A DNA stretch of 64,000 nt from assembly GCA_015039365.1 (NCBI GenBank), contig WION01000024.1:1-64000 (forward strand). The letters are read 5' to 3'. This stretch comes from Amanita rubescens. Taxonomy: Eukaryota > Basidiomycota > Agaricomycetes > Agaricales > Amanitaceae. The notes under the pieces are model-generated. The model did not search any database and was not told where the DNA came from. It saw nothing but the letters and a program-made list of their open reading frames with translations. Made by a program: the position numbers and the translations under genes. Numbering within the stretch: position 1 is the stretch's first letter; each line of letters opens with the position of its first letter. This document shows positions 20,923-31,975 of this stretch, piece after piece.

Positions 20923-22520
20923 ACACCGACGAAGAAGACGCTGACCCGAATGACTTCATTGATGTTCCCCACAGATCTCCCGATCAAGCCACGTCCCAGA
21001 CGATCCCGATCACTCCCACCGAAGCCCAAGAAACCCAAGTCGGAACATCAGAAACTCTGGCTATACCTGGACGAATTACGGAAAATCGCACTAGCTGACC
21101 GATCCCACTTAGAAACGCTGAAGACATTAGCGTTACCTTACATAGAGAGATGGTACTTGCCAGTCACGCTCCAACTCAATCTCATAAAGAACCTGTTCGA
21201 AGCAACGACCAGAGTCACAGTACAGATGGGACTCACCGCGATATGGCTAGCCCCATCATACGAACCACCCCCGATCTCTATCTCAGTTATCATGGAGTTA
21301 CTACTTACACCAAGGTTAGAGACCGAGTCACTATGATCTGTGATGCCGCACGATTACAGATCGATCACTTTGACCAAGAAAGGATAGCCCGAGTTTGGCG
21401 ACTTCTCATGGATTTCCGAACTGCCACCACTCTTGCCGGTCAAGCCCGAGATCAGTATAACTATCACTGTGCTGATTTGATCGAAACGTTTATTAACGTT
21501 ACGGCACTCTACTGGGAAGACATTCATCCGAAAGGAGGAAACTTAGATCAACTGGCGATAGATCTCTTATGACGACTCCTCACAGCTGACATCGAACGAT
21601 ACATCATCCTCGCCATAGACAGCATCAAAGATCCAAGATTCGGAGTCAAAATACAACCTCAAGACGAGAATAATCGCATCCTCGTCAACCATTGGTTTTG
21701 GGCTACCGAAGCTACACCTGACAGACACAGAGCAACTAGATGCATTATGGAGACAGATCGTAAATCAAGAGAAATCTGGTGCCTCACCGGAAAGATCCGA
21801 GATCTCTTGTCCAGTATCCAAGGAGACACTGAATGGACAACAAGCGAATTTGCAGGTGGAGTTCCCCTCTTCCAGCTCACTAGTGACAATGTTTCGCAGA
21901 TCAATGATGCGATCAGCGATCTCGATCTTCATCGCCGAATCCGTACAACAAGTGATCTCATTACGGAAGAATCGAAATGAGATAAGAAGACTCCTCTTGC
22001 TCGCCGATCCCCATCACCCCCCACCACAACCGTTATTCGCCATGGAGTCTGGAATATTCCTGTCCCCATTACTCGACAAAACGACCCTCCGCCTACTCGA
22101 CGACCTCAGACCCGCAGTATGACTAATGCCACCAACCAACGCCCCCACCGTTACAACCGTTGCATCCACTGCCGAGGCAAACATGCCTCTGAGGATCACC
22201 ATCTTGCTGTTGCAAATCCTCCTGTGTCTACTCTATCTACACGCGCTCCCACGTGCCAACACAATCCGACGCCCGGTCCTTCCACTAAAAAGAAAGGACG
22301 TTCTCGAGTTATTACAGATGCCGCCGATACCCCCACTTCTGCTAGCCACCACCCTCACCAGCCAAAGAAGAAGGGAAAGAAGAAGGCACACCATGTGTCA
22401 CAGTGTCAGGCATGCGTCAACGGATGACAGTGCGATGGAGCAGACGATGACGCCTGCTACAACTACGGCACTTACAGCTACGACTACAACGACAATGCCA
22501 CCCATAACATGAACACTTAG
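20923..22520 (+). pseudogene. Element B third ORF, 3' part
   Basis: Continues the frame broken at 11439: an acidic segment (DTDEEDADPNDFIDVPHRS) to a stop at 21098, then frames 21150-21572 and 21573-21980 give a mostly helical domain (RVWRLLMDFRTATTLAGQAR, then LLTADIERYIILAIDSIKDP). Past 21980 the frame from 22119 gives a basic tail with CIHCRGKHASEDHHL (C-x2-C, then His) and a final CQAC. The middle aligns by eye with the element E ORF at 24296-25184 (AISDLDLHRRI here, VMMELDLHQNL there), so this is a shared family protein, not noise. Function unknown; the Cys/His cluster suggests nucleic-acid or zinc binding. Several frameshifts show decay. Confidence 0.6.
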
Positions 22521-22544
22521 ACGGTTTGTTGTTGCGGTCAACAA

Positions 22545-22560
22545 TGTAGGGGAGAGCTAG
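22545..22560 (+). promoter_or_regulatory. Polypurine tract of element B
   Basis: TGTAGGGGAGAGCTAG directly before the 3' LTR. The same tract (GTAGAGGAGAGCTAG) precedes the 3' LTR of element E. Confidence 0.6.
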
Positions 22561-23013
22561 TGTTACAACACGGTACGGACTCCCGCATTATGCTTACATG
22601 ACATGTCGGACATGTTCATTTTTCTTTATGCATACCTTACTTGTCGTCTCCCTTATGCTCAATTCATACGGACTAACTCGTTCACTTTTATACCACTTCC
22701 ATTATTCCACATATGACGCCGTCCTTATACCTACTTTCATACTTACCTTTATACATTAATTAGTACGTCTCATTGTACTTGCAAGTATAAGTACCGCCTG
22801 TATTCTAGAGTCGAACCCTAAGTTCGACTTAGCTGTTTATTGTCATCTGGCAATATAACCATACTCTTAACTCATCTACCACAATCGTCCTCAGATCCTA
22901 AGTCAATGTCTTGACTTAGTATTGAACTTATAATCTTAACGTTTGACTTAAGACTTGTAATCGTGACTAGAGTTGCCGTTGCAACTTAGGTTGAGATTAA
23001 CGAGTTCGTAACA
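22561..23013 (+). repeat. 3' LTR of element B
   Basis: 453 bp, TGTTACAACACGG ... GTTCGTAACA, followed by TSD TCCTC. Keeps the unmutated 13-base self-primer complement at 22819-22831. Confidence 0.93.
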
Positions 23014-23730
23014 TCCTCCGTTGCTCCTTCAATCCTTTCCTTCCATGTCACTTCTCTGATCTCCTTTACTTCTCTTTTTGGTCCCCAACACGCTTCTGTC
23101 ATATGTCCCAATTTCCCACAGTTCTCACACTTAGGCACATTCATCATCCATTCCCTCACCCTCTCCTCTCTCTCCTCGGCTCTCTACAATCTCTCGATAT
23201 ATGTCCAAACCAATTGCAATTATAGCATTTGATCGGTCCCCTACGGCGATCGATCTGCATTGCGTTTGGGTCTGCTGTCGATCCTGAAGGGACTGCGGTT
23301 GAAACGGTTGCCCCTGTGGTCATGGTTGGTCTTGGTCCCTGTGGTGTCAGACTTTGATTTGGGGTCTGAGCTGTTGTGAACCTTGATCAGAATATGGGCC
23401 ACGTTGCTGCCCCATAGAGTTTTTGTCCATCCCTCCACACCTTATCTAGCGCCGTCACTCTATCGTACCACAATTGTAAATCTCCTGGAGTGGCTCCATC
23501 TCCCGGCGCCCCATTCTCCACTATCTTCATCCCTAACGGCGCATTCAGCCCTCCTTTGAACTGAGCTATCAGTGCGATTTCATTGAAATCTGCTAATTGC
23601 GCCCAGCTTTTGAAATCAATGATATAATCTTCTACCGGTCGTTTTCCTTGTTTTAATTCCCTCAGATTACTTATCGCCTCGTCTCGGGTTTCGGTAGTCA
23701 TGAAAAAGGCCAGCGCTTTCGCTTCAAAAT
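23014..23730 (-). pseudogene. Gypsy copy A1: gag fragment
   Basis: Upstream half of the copy split by element B; the end at 23014 joins to 4992. Minus frames 23701-23387 and 23438-23241 encode TTETRDEAISNLRELKQGKR, KSWAQLADFNEIALIAQFK and further Gag sequence near-identical to A2 (28204-29241), followed by degraded zinc-knuckle codons. It is cut at 23730 by the LTR of element E; the Gag N-terminus is missing. Confidence 0.85.
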
Positions 23731-24246
23731 TGTTATGATCACATCAATCTCCACCTACAATGTGTCCACGCTATGAGCGCTTGACAAAGTAGACTAAGTC
23801 CAACGGACAAGTCAAACAATAGGTGAACGAATAAGCTAAGTAATAAGACGACTAGAAGAAGTCTTATACTTGAGAGCGATAATGAACGGAGTGTGTACGA
23901 CGTTCTTTAGGCAAGATGAGATGATATTGACAAAGACAAACTAAGTCGAACTTAAGGTTCGACGTTACAGTACATTGGTTTATATACATGTACAGAAACA
24001 CAGCCGTATCGTAAGTAGAACAAAGGCGATAGCAAGTATAGGTAAAACAGGGGGCATAGGGGATGGTACGCGTATGAACAAGGGATTGGGCATAGGGTAA
24101 ACGGAATGGGGATCGATAAGGGAACGAGGTAGTCCGTTTGATGAACATAATGGGGGTGTGACGAAGGGGTAAGCATATACGAAAAAGTAAGCATGTCCGA
24201 CGTGTCATGTAATCATAATGTAGGAGTCCGTACCGTGTTTGTAACA
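23731..24246 (-). repeat. 3' LTR of element E (family D/E)
   Basis: 516 bp; on the minus strand TGTTACAAACACGG ... GATCATAACA. Same family as the LTRs at 56200-56718 and 63473-63984. The polypurine tract lies on its high-coordinate side, so it is the 3' LTR of a minus-strand element whose 5' part is missing. It abuts A1 gag at 23730. Confidence 0.88.
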
Positions 24247-24262
24247 CTAGCTCTCCTCTACG
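24247..24262 (-). promoter_or_regulatory. Polypurine tract of element E
   Basis: On the minus strand CGTAGAGGAGAGCTAG directly precedes the 3' LTR. Confidence 0.6.
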
Positions 24263-24295
24263 TTGTTGACCGCAACAACAATATGCGGGTATCCT

Positions 24296-25184
24296 CTAAG
24301 TGTCGAGGTTGTGGTGGGCGTCTTCATTGTCGTAAGGATGATAGCCGGCTGAGTTGTCGATGAAGACGGCAAAGTCATTCGTCTTGGTTCCATCCTCCTG
24401 CGTTCCAGTCAGTGGGTGTGTCCGTGTACATTTGGACAAGTTCTTCGTTGTTGGCCTCAAGCGAGTTGAGGAGTTTGTGGAGAACCTTGAGGCGTCGGTT
24501 CTCTTCTTTGAGGAGCTTGATGATGCGCTCCTTGGATTCGTCGTCGGGATGAGGGACTGTTGGCGGTAGGGATGTGGCGGCGAAAAGCCGGACGTGGGAC
24601 TGGTAATGGAGGAAATCCGAGATTTCCTGATGAATGCGGGCGAGACGTTCTCGACCGTCGAAGGCGCCAATGCTGAAGGCGGTGGGGGTGGATGCCGATG
24701 CGGCATTGGAGACGGTGGGGATCTGTTGGGTCTGTTCTGCGTTCCCTTCCATAGTCGATAGAGATTGTGTTGGGGAATGAGTGAGCGTCCGAGGTTCTTA
24801 AATCTTTCAGCTGTCTGGGCAACGGGCGTGGAAGGTATAAGATTCTGATGGAGATCTAATTCCATCATGACGTGGGCAACTTCTTCATAAGCGTTGTGAG
24901 AGAGTTGCTGCGGTTTAGCTCCTTTGGTAAACAGATCTTCTGTCCATGCGGTGGTCCGTCTAGAAGATTCGGCGATCTCCTTGATTCGATCTGCTAGATC
25001 AGCTAAGGCGATTGCTCCGATTTTGGTTCTATTAGTGAGTTCCAAGATATGCTGTGCATCTGGTGCGATCCTGTGAGAGTCAAAGCTGTGATGGATGGCA
25101 ACAAGATCATTGGGGTCGTCATTAAGGATGAACGGAGGGTCCTCACGGTATTTCGTTAGGATGAAGAGGTGCAGCTTTCTTCTG
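24296..25184 (-). pseudogene. Element E third ORF, C-terminal part
   Basis: Open on the minus strand from the junction at 25184 (IDRRKLHLFILTKYREDPPF, then the Met at 25045) to a stop at 24296, 50 bp before the 3' LTR. The first ~130 residues match the element B third ORF in order and spacing (VAHVMMELDLHQNL versus NDAISDLDLHRRI). After about 24780 the frame becomes Pro/Ser-rich, while an overlapping frame (24752-24375, starting MEGNAEQTQQIPTV) encodes a leucine-rich coiled coil (IIKLLKEENRRLKVLHKLL). So either a frameshift or a second overlapping ORF exists. No known family recognised. Confidence 0.55.
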
Positions 25185-25764
25185 TCAATCTGGTTTCACC
25201 ATCTGGCATGTCCTGCAACTCCTTACATAATCCTCCACATCCCTCCTCAATCCTGGCCACCAGTAATTGTGTAGTATCAGTTCAATCATCTTATCTACCC
25301 CTGAATGCCCCCATCTATGATGTTCCGCTATAAACTGTTCTCTCAGTTTTTTAATTACTGGAACGTACACCCTCTCATGCCATGTCACTAATCCTCCTTC
25401 TCTCACTTGCCATCCGTCTTCTTTATTTTCCACCACCTTCCTGACTTTTTCCTCCCATTGTTGGGGACTTATTTTTCTCAACTCGTTTTCCATCTTATGT
25501 AGATCATCCCCTTCCTCCCATACTTGTACAAAGACTTCTTCTTTCAGTAGCGTCGTCCCTTCATTATCGTTTTCTCCTTTATTGTGATCCGCTCTCCTCG
25601 ATAGTGCATCTGCTTTCATATTGGTCTTCCCTGGTCGATGTTTCAAAACGAAGTTGTATTCTTGCAGATCCAATACCCATCTCACTTGTCACCAATTGAT
25701 ATTTTGTGGTTTTCTGAAATACGTTAAGTTTTGGTGATCGGTCAGGATCTCAATCTGCTCCTCT
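25185..25764 (-). pseudogene. Gypsy copy A2: RNase H end and integrase zinc region
   Basis: Minus strand. Carries EILTDHQNLTYFRKP, an in-frame TGA in NINW*QVRW, then HRPGKTNMKADALSRRADH (RNase H end) and an HHCC motif (HHRWGHSGVDKMIEL ... CRTCQMVKPD). It stops at the junction with element E near 25184; the integrase core and 3' LTR are missing. Upstream it is split from RT/RNase H by a fold-back MITE (25765-26052). Confidence 0.85.
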
Positions 25765-26052
25765 CATCAGCCAACAGGGGAAATATCTGACTCTGCTGGA
25801 ACACTAGTTGTCTGATTGTCTGGTTGGTCTGATCAATGCTGGAATGCTGGTTGTCTGATTGCCTGACCATCTGACTATGTCTGACTATGTCTGACCACCT
25901 GTCAGACACTTGTCAGACATAGTCAGACATAGTCAGATGGTCAGGCAGTCAGACAACCATTGTTCCAGCATTGATCAGACCAACCAAACAATCAGACGAC
26001 TAGTGTCCCAGCAGAGTCAGATGCTGTCAGATATTTCCCCTGTTGGCTGATG
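25765..26052. mobile_element. Fold-back MITE, copy 1
   Basis: 288-bp near-perfect palindrome beginning CATCAGCCAACAGGGGAAAT and ending with its complement. The centre has repeats of GACTATGTCTGAC. It sits in A2 RNase H; the expected codons (LKGT then EEQIEIL) imply a 2-bp duplication (CT) at most. Copies at 29276-29557 and 31976-32253. Confidence 0.85.
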
Positions 26053-27094
26053 CTGTTCCCTTCAAATAATGCGACCATTCATATAACACATGCATAACAG
26101 CCAATAATTCTTTGTCATACACCTCGTAGTTTCGTTCGGCTGGGTTGAGCGATTTCGAGATGAAGGCTACTGGTCTCCATGTACTATCCTCTTGTTGTTG
26201 GGACAGTACCGCTCCCATGGCAAAGTCAGACGCATCCGTTTCCACTTGGTACTTCCCTCTATCAGATGGGATTGCCAACACTACTTCCTCCCCCACTCTC
26301 ATTTTTAATCCTACAAATGCCTCTTCTTGTAATACCGTCCACATCCATTCTTCTTTTCCCGTCAATCGCATGAGCGCTTTAGCTATCTTCGCGAATCCTC
26401 GTACAAATCGTTGATAGAAATTTACGAATCCCAGGAATTGCTGAAGCTCCCTCTTGTTTGTTGGTTGAGGCCAGTCTAGTATCACCTGGACTTTGGCCTT
26501 ATCCATACATAAGGAGTCGTGTGATATCACTAACCCCAGGAATTCGATTGTCTTTTGATCAAACCAACACTTCTCTGCTTTCAACGATAGTTTATGTTTT
26601 TTCAATTTTTCTAGAATCCTATTCACATGCATCCAGTGTATCTCCTCATTTTTGGAGTATACCAATATATCGTCCATGTATATCACTACCCATCCTTCCG
26701 CTATCTCCTCTCTGAATATATCGTTCATCATGGTTTGGAAAGTTGCCGGCAAATTCGTAAGTCCAAAGAACATTACTAATGGTTCGAACAATCCCCTGTT
26801 CGTCCTGAACGCCGCTTTCCATTTGTCTCCCTCCTTTATCCTAATGTTGTTGTAACCCCATCTTATTATGTCCATCTTCGAGAACACCTTGGCATGACTA
26901 AGTTGGTCCACTAGTTCTGATATGAGCGGTAATGGATATTGGTTTTTGATCGTCATCTCATTGAGTTTTCGATAGTCTTGTACCAGTCTTAATTTCCCAT
27001 CTTTCTTTTTGATGAAGAAGAATGGTGACGCCATCGGAGATTTACTTGTCCTTATCCGCCCCATCTCTAAGTTATTTTTTAGAAACTCGTCCAA
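26053..27094 (-). pseudogene. Gypsy copy A2: reverse transcriptase and RNase H
   Basis: Minus strand. RT boxes: [15 protein letters not shown], a one-codon insertion in KMDIIRWGYNN, FFGLTNLPATFQTMMND, and the catalytic YMDDILVYSKN. The RNase H start is YQVETDASDFAMGAVLSQQQ, then YDKELLAVMHVL. Linked upstream to the protease by the connector PKRGRWDHAIEL; a TGA near 27108 separates them. More complete than A1, but still dead. Confidence 0.9.
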
Positions 27095-27109
27095 CTGTCC
27101 TTGTTCTTC

Positions 27110-28207
27110 TCAGTTCAGTGGGTAGATTTTACAGTCCACCGCTTTGGCGCCAGGTACCAATTCAATTGCGTGGTCCCATCTTCCTCTTTTCGGTAATTCA
27201 TCAAACGTCTCCTTGTCAAACACTTCTTGGTGACTTAAATAGTGAGCGGGGATGATCTTTTTCACATCACGTTTCACTTGGTTTGCTACTGCTATTTCAG
27301 TCGCCGTCATTGTGTGTGTCCTTATTCCCCATCCTCCTTCCTCCTCTTCGCTCGTTACTGCCAATAATCTATCTCCCTCTTCCCACTCATGTGTTCCTCT
27401 GGTGTCATTGCCATCCTCAGTGTCTATTGTTTCCTCACTCTCTCCCTCTATGTGACATGTGCCTGGACAGCGTTTCATAAGGAGTGAGCCTTCTTTCCAG
27501 TTGACGATTGGGTTATGGTGTTTTAACCAATTGTGTCCCAAGAATATGTCAAGCTTTCCAAGCGCTGATACACCGAATTCAAAGACTTCGTAGTGCGTTC
27601 CAATCTGCAGTTTTAATTGTACCATTTCTTTTAACGCTCCTCCTAAGTTGGGTGTGCCGTCGGCATTGTAGACAGGGATGGGTCGGTCTAGTCATCGTGT
27701 ATTAAGGTTGTGTTCTCGTACAAACCTTTCATTAATACAAGAGCCCGTGCATCCCGAGTCGACGAGTACCTCTACTTTGTGTCTCCGACAAGTGTCCAAT
27801 GTGGTAATAGTTCCGTTAATTGTCATTTGGTTTTTTCCTTTCCCCTGCACATATTGTTCCTTCTCTTTTAGATTCTGAAGGTGCCATAGCGCATTCTCCT
27901 CCGTCATCCCATTTAGAACATTCACCGTTTCTGCTGTCGCTTCCCTTTCTCTCGTCTTATGTACCCATTGTTTCAAACTTAGTACTGCTATTTCTTCCGG
28001 TTGTTCCCATATCCTTCTCACCATCCACGGTCCCTTCCATGTCATCAGTCTGTCTTTTTTTGTTGTTATTTTTTTGTTTCTCCATTTATGTTCCAATCCT
28101 CTGAGTTCATACATGATGCATTCAATATTTAACTTTGAATCTTTGTACTTTACATTGGGGATCGTATCATATCGTTCTTCGGTCAGCGCTGTTGGAGGTG
28201 CGCTCAC
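27110..28207 (-). pseudogene. Gypsy copy A2: Gag-Pol linker and protease
   Basis: Two frames separated by a stop near 27692. 28207-27692 has the linker shared with A1 (ELRGLEHKWRNKKITTKK, QWVHKTREREATAETVNVL) and the protease motif VDSGCTGSCINERFV. 27625-27110 has FLGHNWLKHHNPIVNW and an acidic insert (EEGDRLLAV). The catalytic Asp is retained. Confidence 0.85.
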
Positions 28208-29241
28208 TGACTGTTTTGAAAACCCATCAATGCTGCTATCTCTACCTTCTCTTCTTCCGTCACCCCTTCAATCCTTTCCTTCCATGTCACCTCTCTTATT
28301 TCTTTGACTTCCCTTTTGGGTCCCCAACACGCTTCCGTCATATGTCCTATCTTTCTGCAGTTCTTGCACTTCGGTGCGTTCATCATCCACTCTCTTACTT
28401 CTCTCCTTTTTCTTCTCGGTTCCTTACTACAGTCTCTCGATATGTGTCTGAATCGATTACAGTTGTAACACTTGACCGGTCCTCGATGACGATCAATTTG
28501 CATTGCATTCGGATCAGATCCGGATGGGGTGGTCATTGATGTTGTCGTGTTTGCCAAGGGTGTCGACTGTGGTGGCGTTTGAGTTTGATTTGCAGTTTGG
28601 AATGGAGTGAATCTCAGTCGGAATGCGGGCTGCATCGTCGTTCCGTACAACTTCTGTCCATCTCTCCATGCCTTGTCTAGTGCTGTGGCTCGATCATACC
28701 ATAACTGTAAGTCCCCTGCTGTTGCTCCGTCTCCTGGCGCTCCATTCTCCACTATCTTCATCCCCAGCGGTGGATTCAACCCTCCTTTGAATTGGGCAAT
28801 TAAGGCTATTTTGTTGAAATCTGTTAATTGCGCCCAACTCTTAAAGTTGATCATATAATCTTCCACCGGTCTTTTTCCTTGTTTCAATTCCCTGAGGTGT
28901 CTAATTGCTTCGTCTCTCGTCTCCATGGTCATGAAAAAGGCTAGCACTTTTGCTTCGAAGTCCTCCCAGTGGTCAAATGGCGGTGGGTGTGTGAACGCTG
29001 TCAGTCCTGGTTCCGCTGGTCTGGGGTGTACTACCATTTCTCCTATAGGGGATATCACTGCCACCACTTCCGCTGCCGCCTCTACTCCTAACCTCATTTG
29101 CATCCACATGTATCGTGCTGTTTGTGGCTTTCTCACTAATTCCACTTGGAAGTCCATAAACTCCTGTAATTTTACTCCTGCCCAGTTCTCCGCTCTGTTT
29201 GCTGTCCCTTCTTTGATCCTTTGTAAGGTGATGGCTATCAT
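28204..29241 (-). pseudogene. Gypsy copy A2: gag
   Basis: 345 residues: capsid-like helical region (LQEFMDFQVELVRKPQTARY; HWEDFEAKVLAFFMTMETRD), then two CCHC knuckles, CYNCNRFRHISRDC and CKNCRKIGHMTEAC, near residues 240-305. It overlaps the next frame by four bases and needs a frame change to enter protease. The upper end meets a fold-back MITE at 29276, so no LTR is visible for A2. Confidence 0.85.
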
Positions 29242-29275
29242 CTGGGCATTATCGAGTACTTCTGTCGGCGAGAAG

Positions 29276-29557
29276 CATCAGCCAACAGGGGAAATATCTG
29301 ACAGCATCTGACTCTGCTGGGACACTAGTCGTCTGATTGTTTGGTTGGTCTGATCAATGCTGGAACAATGGTTGTCTGACTGCCTGACCATCTGACTATG
29401 TCTGACTATGTCTGACAAGTGAGGTGGTCAGACATAGTCAGACATAGTCAGATGGTCAGGCAGTCAGACAACCAGCATTCCAGCATTGATCAGACCAACC
29501 AGACAATCAGACAACTAGTGTTCCAGCAGAGTCAGATATTTCCCCTGTTGGCTGATG
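29276..29557. mobile_element. Fold-back MITE, copy 2
   Basis: 282 bp, same family as 25765-26052. No clear TSD: left flank GAGAAG, right flank CACCAA. Confidence 0.85.
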
Positions 29558-31975
29558 CACCAATGACCTCCGACCTCAAGGTCATTTCCACCACCGTGCC
29601 CACCACCCCACCTCTTGCACTTGCCAATTGTCCTGGTTCACCTCCAATGCCACCAACCAACCTCACATTTCCTGTGGCCTCATGCCCACATTTCTTTACT
29701 AACTTATCAGATACTATCATACCACAAGTTCCAGAGCCACACACTACATACATTATTACATCTGCAGACGTAGGATACACAATACACTAGTATTTCTATT
29801 TGAAAAAAAACAGAAAAAAAGTTATAGAATATGCCAGCACCCCAAAACCAGTCATAACCAGTAGTGGTTCAGTCCAGTTATGGTCATTTTCCAGTCACCA
29901 TGACCTGACCTGTAAACACTATCCTCCACACATTTGTTGGTTCTGCCCAACTAACAAATGCAGACTGTAGGTCCAATTGGGAGCTGATACACAGATTGGT
30001 GGTTTTCTATCAAGAGTTGGTGGAAAACGGAGATAACCCAGGTAAGTTTTCACTATAAGTTGATTTGCCTCATAATAATTGGTCACAGATGTGGACAGGG
30101 CTCACTTGCCAAATGTCTTAGAGCAAGAGGGACTTGTAGGTTTGACACTTCTTTGTGTCATCATGGAGTTGTCAAATGTGCTCCATCCTGGGACTTATGG
30201 AAATGAATCAGAGGACCTGAAAATGAATGACCTGGAGAGGCATGCTTATTGATGCTAGAAAGCATTCTCACTTAATCATGCCATGGTTCACAGCCTCTCA
30301 TCAAGTCTCAAATGGTATCAGGGAAGACATTAATATCTTTGAGGAGCTGCTATGGCAAGTTGCAATGACTTGGCAAAGGCTGTGCAGGAAAACAATGGAG
30401 CTTCTTGAACATGACAAGGACTGCCTACTAGGGAGAAATGAACAATCCTGGTGGTTGAAGATTGGGATGTCCCAATGGATGATGGAAGAGACATGTTCTA
30501 AAAGGAGTAGTGTTTAAAGGTCCTGTCACAGTGACTGGAAAATAACTGGAACTGGACCGAACCATGACCAATTATGACTGGACCATCAGCCCCAGTTCTA
30601 CTGGTCAGCACTTGGTTACAGTTCCAGTCACAGCTGATGGACCATTTTGCATAACCAATGTGGAACTGGTTATGACTAGTGAAGAAAGAGAATACTCTGT
30701 GAATTGCAAAGTTGGGATTAGCAGAGTATTTTTCTATTCTTTTGAGGATTGTGACAGTGACAGGTCAGGATAATCTGTAATAAAAATAGAAAAATACACT
30801 GCCCCGAGGCCATAGTGAAACGAAGGCTTCGGTCTTATGCTGGCGAGGTCACACGGGCACTTGTAAAGCAGTTAAGATACTGGTAACTTCCAGGATCCAT
30901 ATTACAAACAAACTGCTGAGCGTCTACCACCTTGCCCTCCAACACCTCACCAACACACTCAATCCACACCCCAAGAGCCCCCACAAACCATCAATCTACC
31001 TCCAAGGCCCCCATGCACCCTCAATCCACAGCACTTGGGTCATGACCCGTCACCTTACACCCTCCACTGCTCATTGTCTACCGGCTACTGCTGTGTGTCT
31101 GCTGTGCCGTGGTTGCTCCCTTAAGTTGCTCCCCTCTTCACCCATCTGCACCCAAAGGAGATGGCTACACCACACCCAAGCCCCCCTGTGCTATGAGAGC
31201 TCATATAGACAGTATTACATAATCAAATGATCTAGTGTACAATGTCTTGAGTCCCAATGCTTGCCTGGGTTAGCAGTATCCCTCGCAATTGTGCAAGGGG
31301 CTATTGTATCTTTATATATGTACATATAAAAAGAAAAGAAATACAATTGTATTACCACACTGAATGATCATGATGAAACCTAAATGCAGGATCCCTGAGA
31401 AATGCTGACTCAGCCCCGCATGTGTGTGGGAAGAGCACCAAACAATGCCAAAGAGAGAATAAGAGAGGGGCCTCGGACCTGCCACCTGGTGGCCCACATC
31501 TACAAGTTGTTTGGCAAGTTGCACCTGTATTGCCTACTGCTTGTCATGACTCATGACTGTTTGCATACTAACTGATGGTCCAGTTGCAACCAGTCCCAGT
31601 GTTACAAACTCAACCTTAAGTTATAATGATTAGTGTTGACATTGGCTCGGCAATAGCTGGCTCTGAACCACTGCCAAGCCTATTTTGAGCAGAGCCAGAG
31701 CCTAATTTGGGAGCCGGCTCTGATTGGCTTGGCTTTTTTCAGCAGCCACTCAGGCCCAGCTTTGAGCAGCTTTGAGCTCTCTCAAACATAAGGATTAATT
31801 TTTTTATTTTATTTCTACATAATGTATAAACGTGCACTCTACAAGCGGCGCATGACCCAATTTTCTGAATTTGGGCTAAGTTGAAGGCTGGCAAAGCTGT
31901 GGCAGAGTGTGAGAGAACGGGTGACAGCAGGTAGGCCGGCAGAGAAAACAGCAGCCAGGGCTGACCAGGTGGGTG
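29558..31975. other. Decayed DNA with hAT-like ends; no convincing gene
   Basis: 29788-29921 ends ...TGTAAACACTA and 30508-30801 begins TAGTGTTTAAAGGTCC. Both resemble the ends of the hAT-type MITEs at 32785 and 36483 and share an inverted block (TGACTGGAAAAT). Between them, codons 30091-30245 read TDVDRAHLPNVLEQEGLVGL and on to a stop, and 30227-30517 is open, perhaps an old transposase. I could not assign it. The motif CGAGGCC...AGTGAAACGAAGG at 30806 recurs at 41197; GGCCTCGGACCTGCC at 31470 recurs in degenerate form at 41322 and reversed at 46203. Confidence 0.35.

Larger units (their letters stand above)
4993..23013 (+). mobile_element. Ty3/gypsy element B with nested insertions
   Basis: Complete LTR-to-LTR element: 5' LTR 4993-5442, 3' LTR 22561-23013, both TGTTAC...TAACA. 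It is flanked by a perfect 5-bp TSD, TCCTC (4988-4992 and 23014-23018). Removing it rejoins the A1 gag and pol halves. Internal order is self-primer site, gag, protease/RT/RNase H, integrase with chromodomain, then a third ORF. It contains element C (11440-20917) and a solo LTR (9824-10220); without them it is about 8.1 kb. Stop codons and a mutated protease show it is defective. Layout fits the Tf1/sushi-like chromovirus branch. Confidence 0.93.

Noticed and set aside
23864..24247. 127-residue minus ORF with hydrophobic, Tyr-rich sequence
   Set aside because: Lies entirely in the LTR of element E; near-identical frame in the 63473 LTR. LTR composition, not a membrane protein.
25765..26052. 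CRISPR-like array from repeated GTCTGAC words
   Set aside because: Repeats form one palindrome without regular unique spacers; eukaryotic context.
29788..30801. A single hAT element spanning both TAGTGTTT-like ends
   Set aside because: Flanks do not give a matching 8-bp duplication in any pairing I tried, so boundaries are unresolved.
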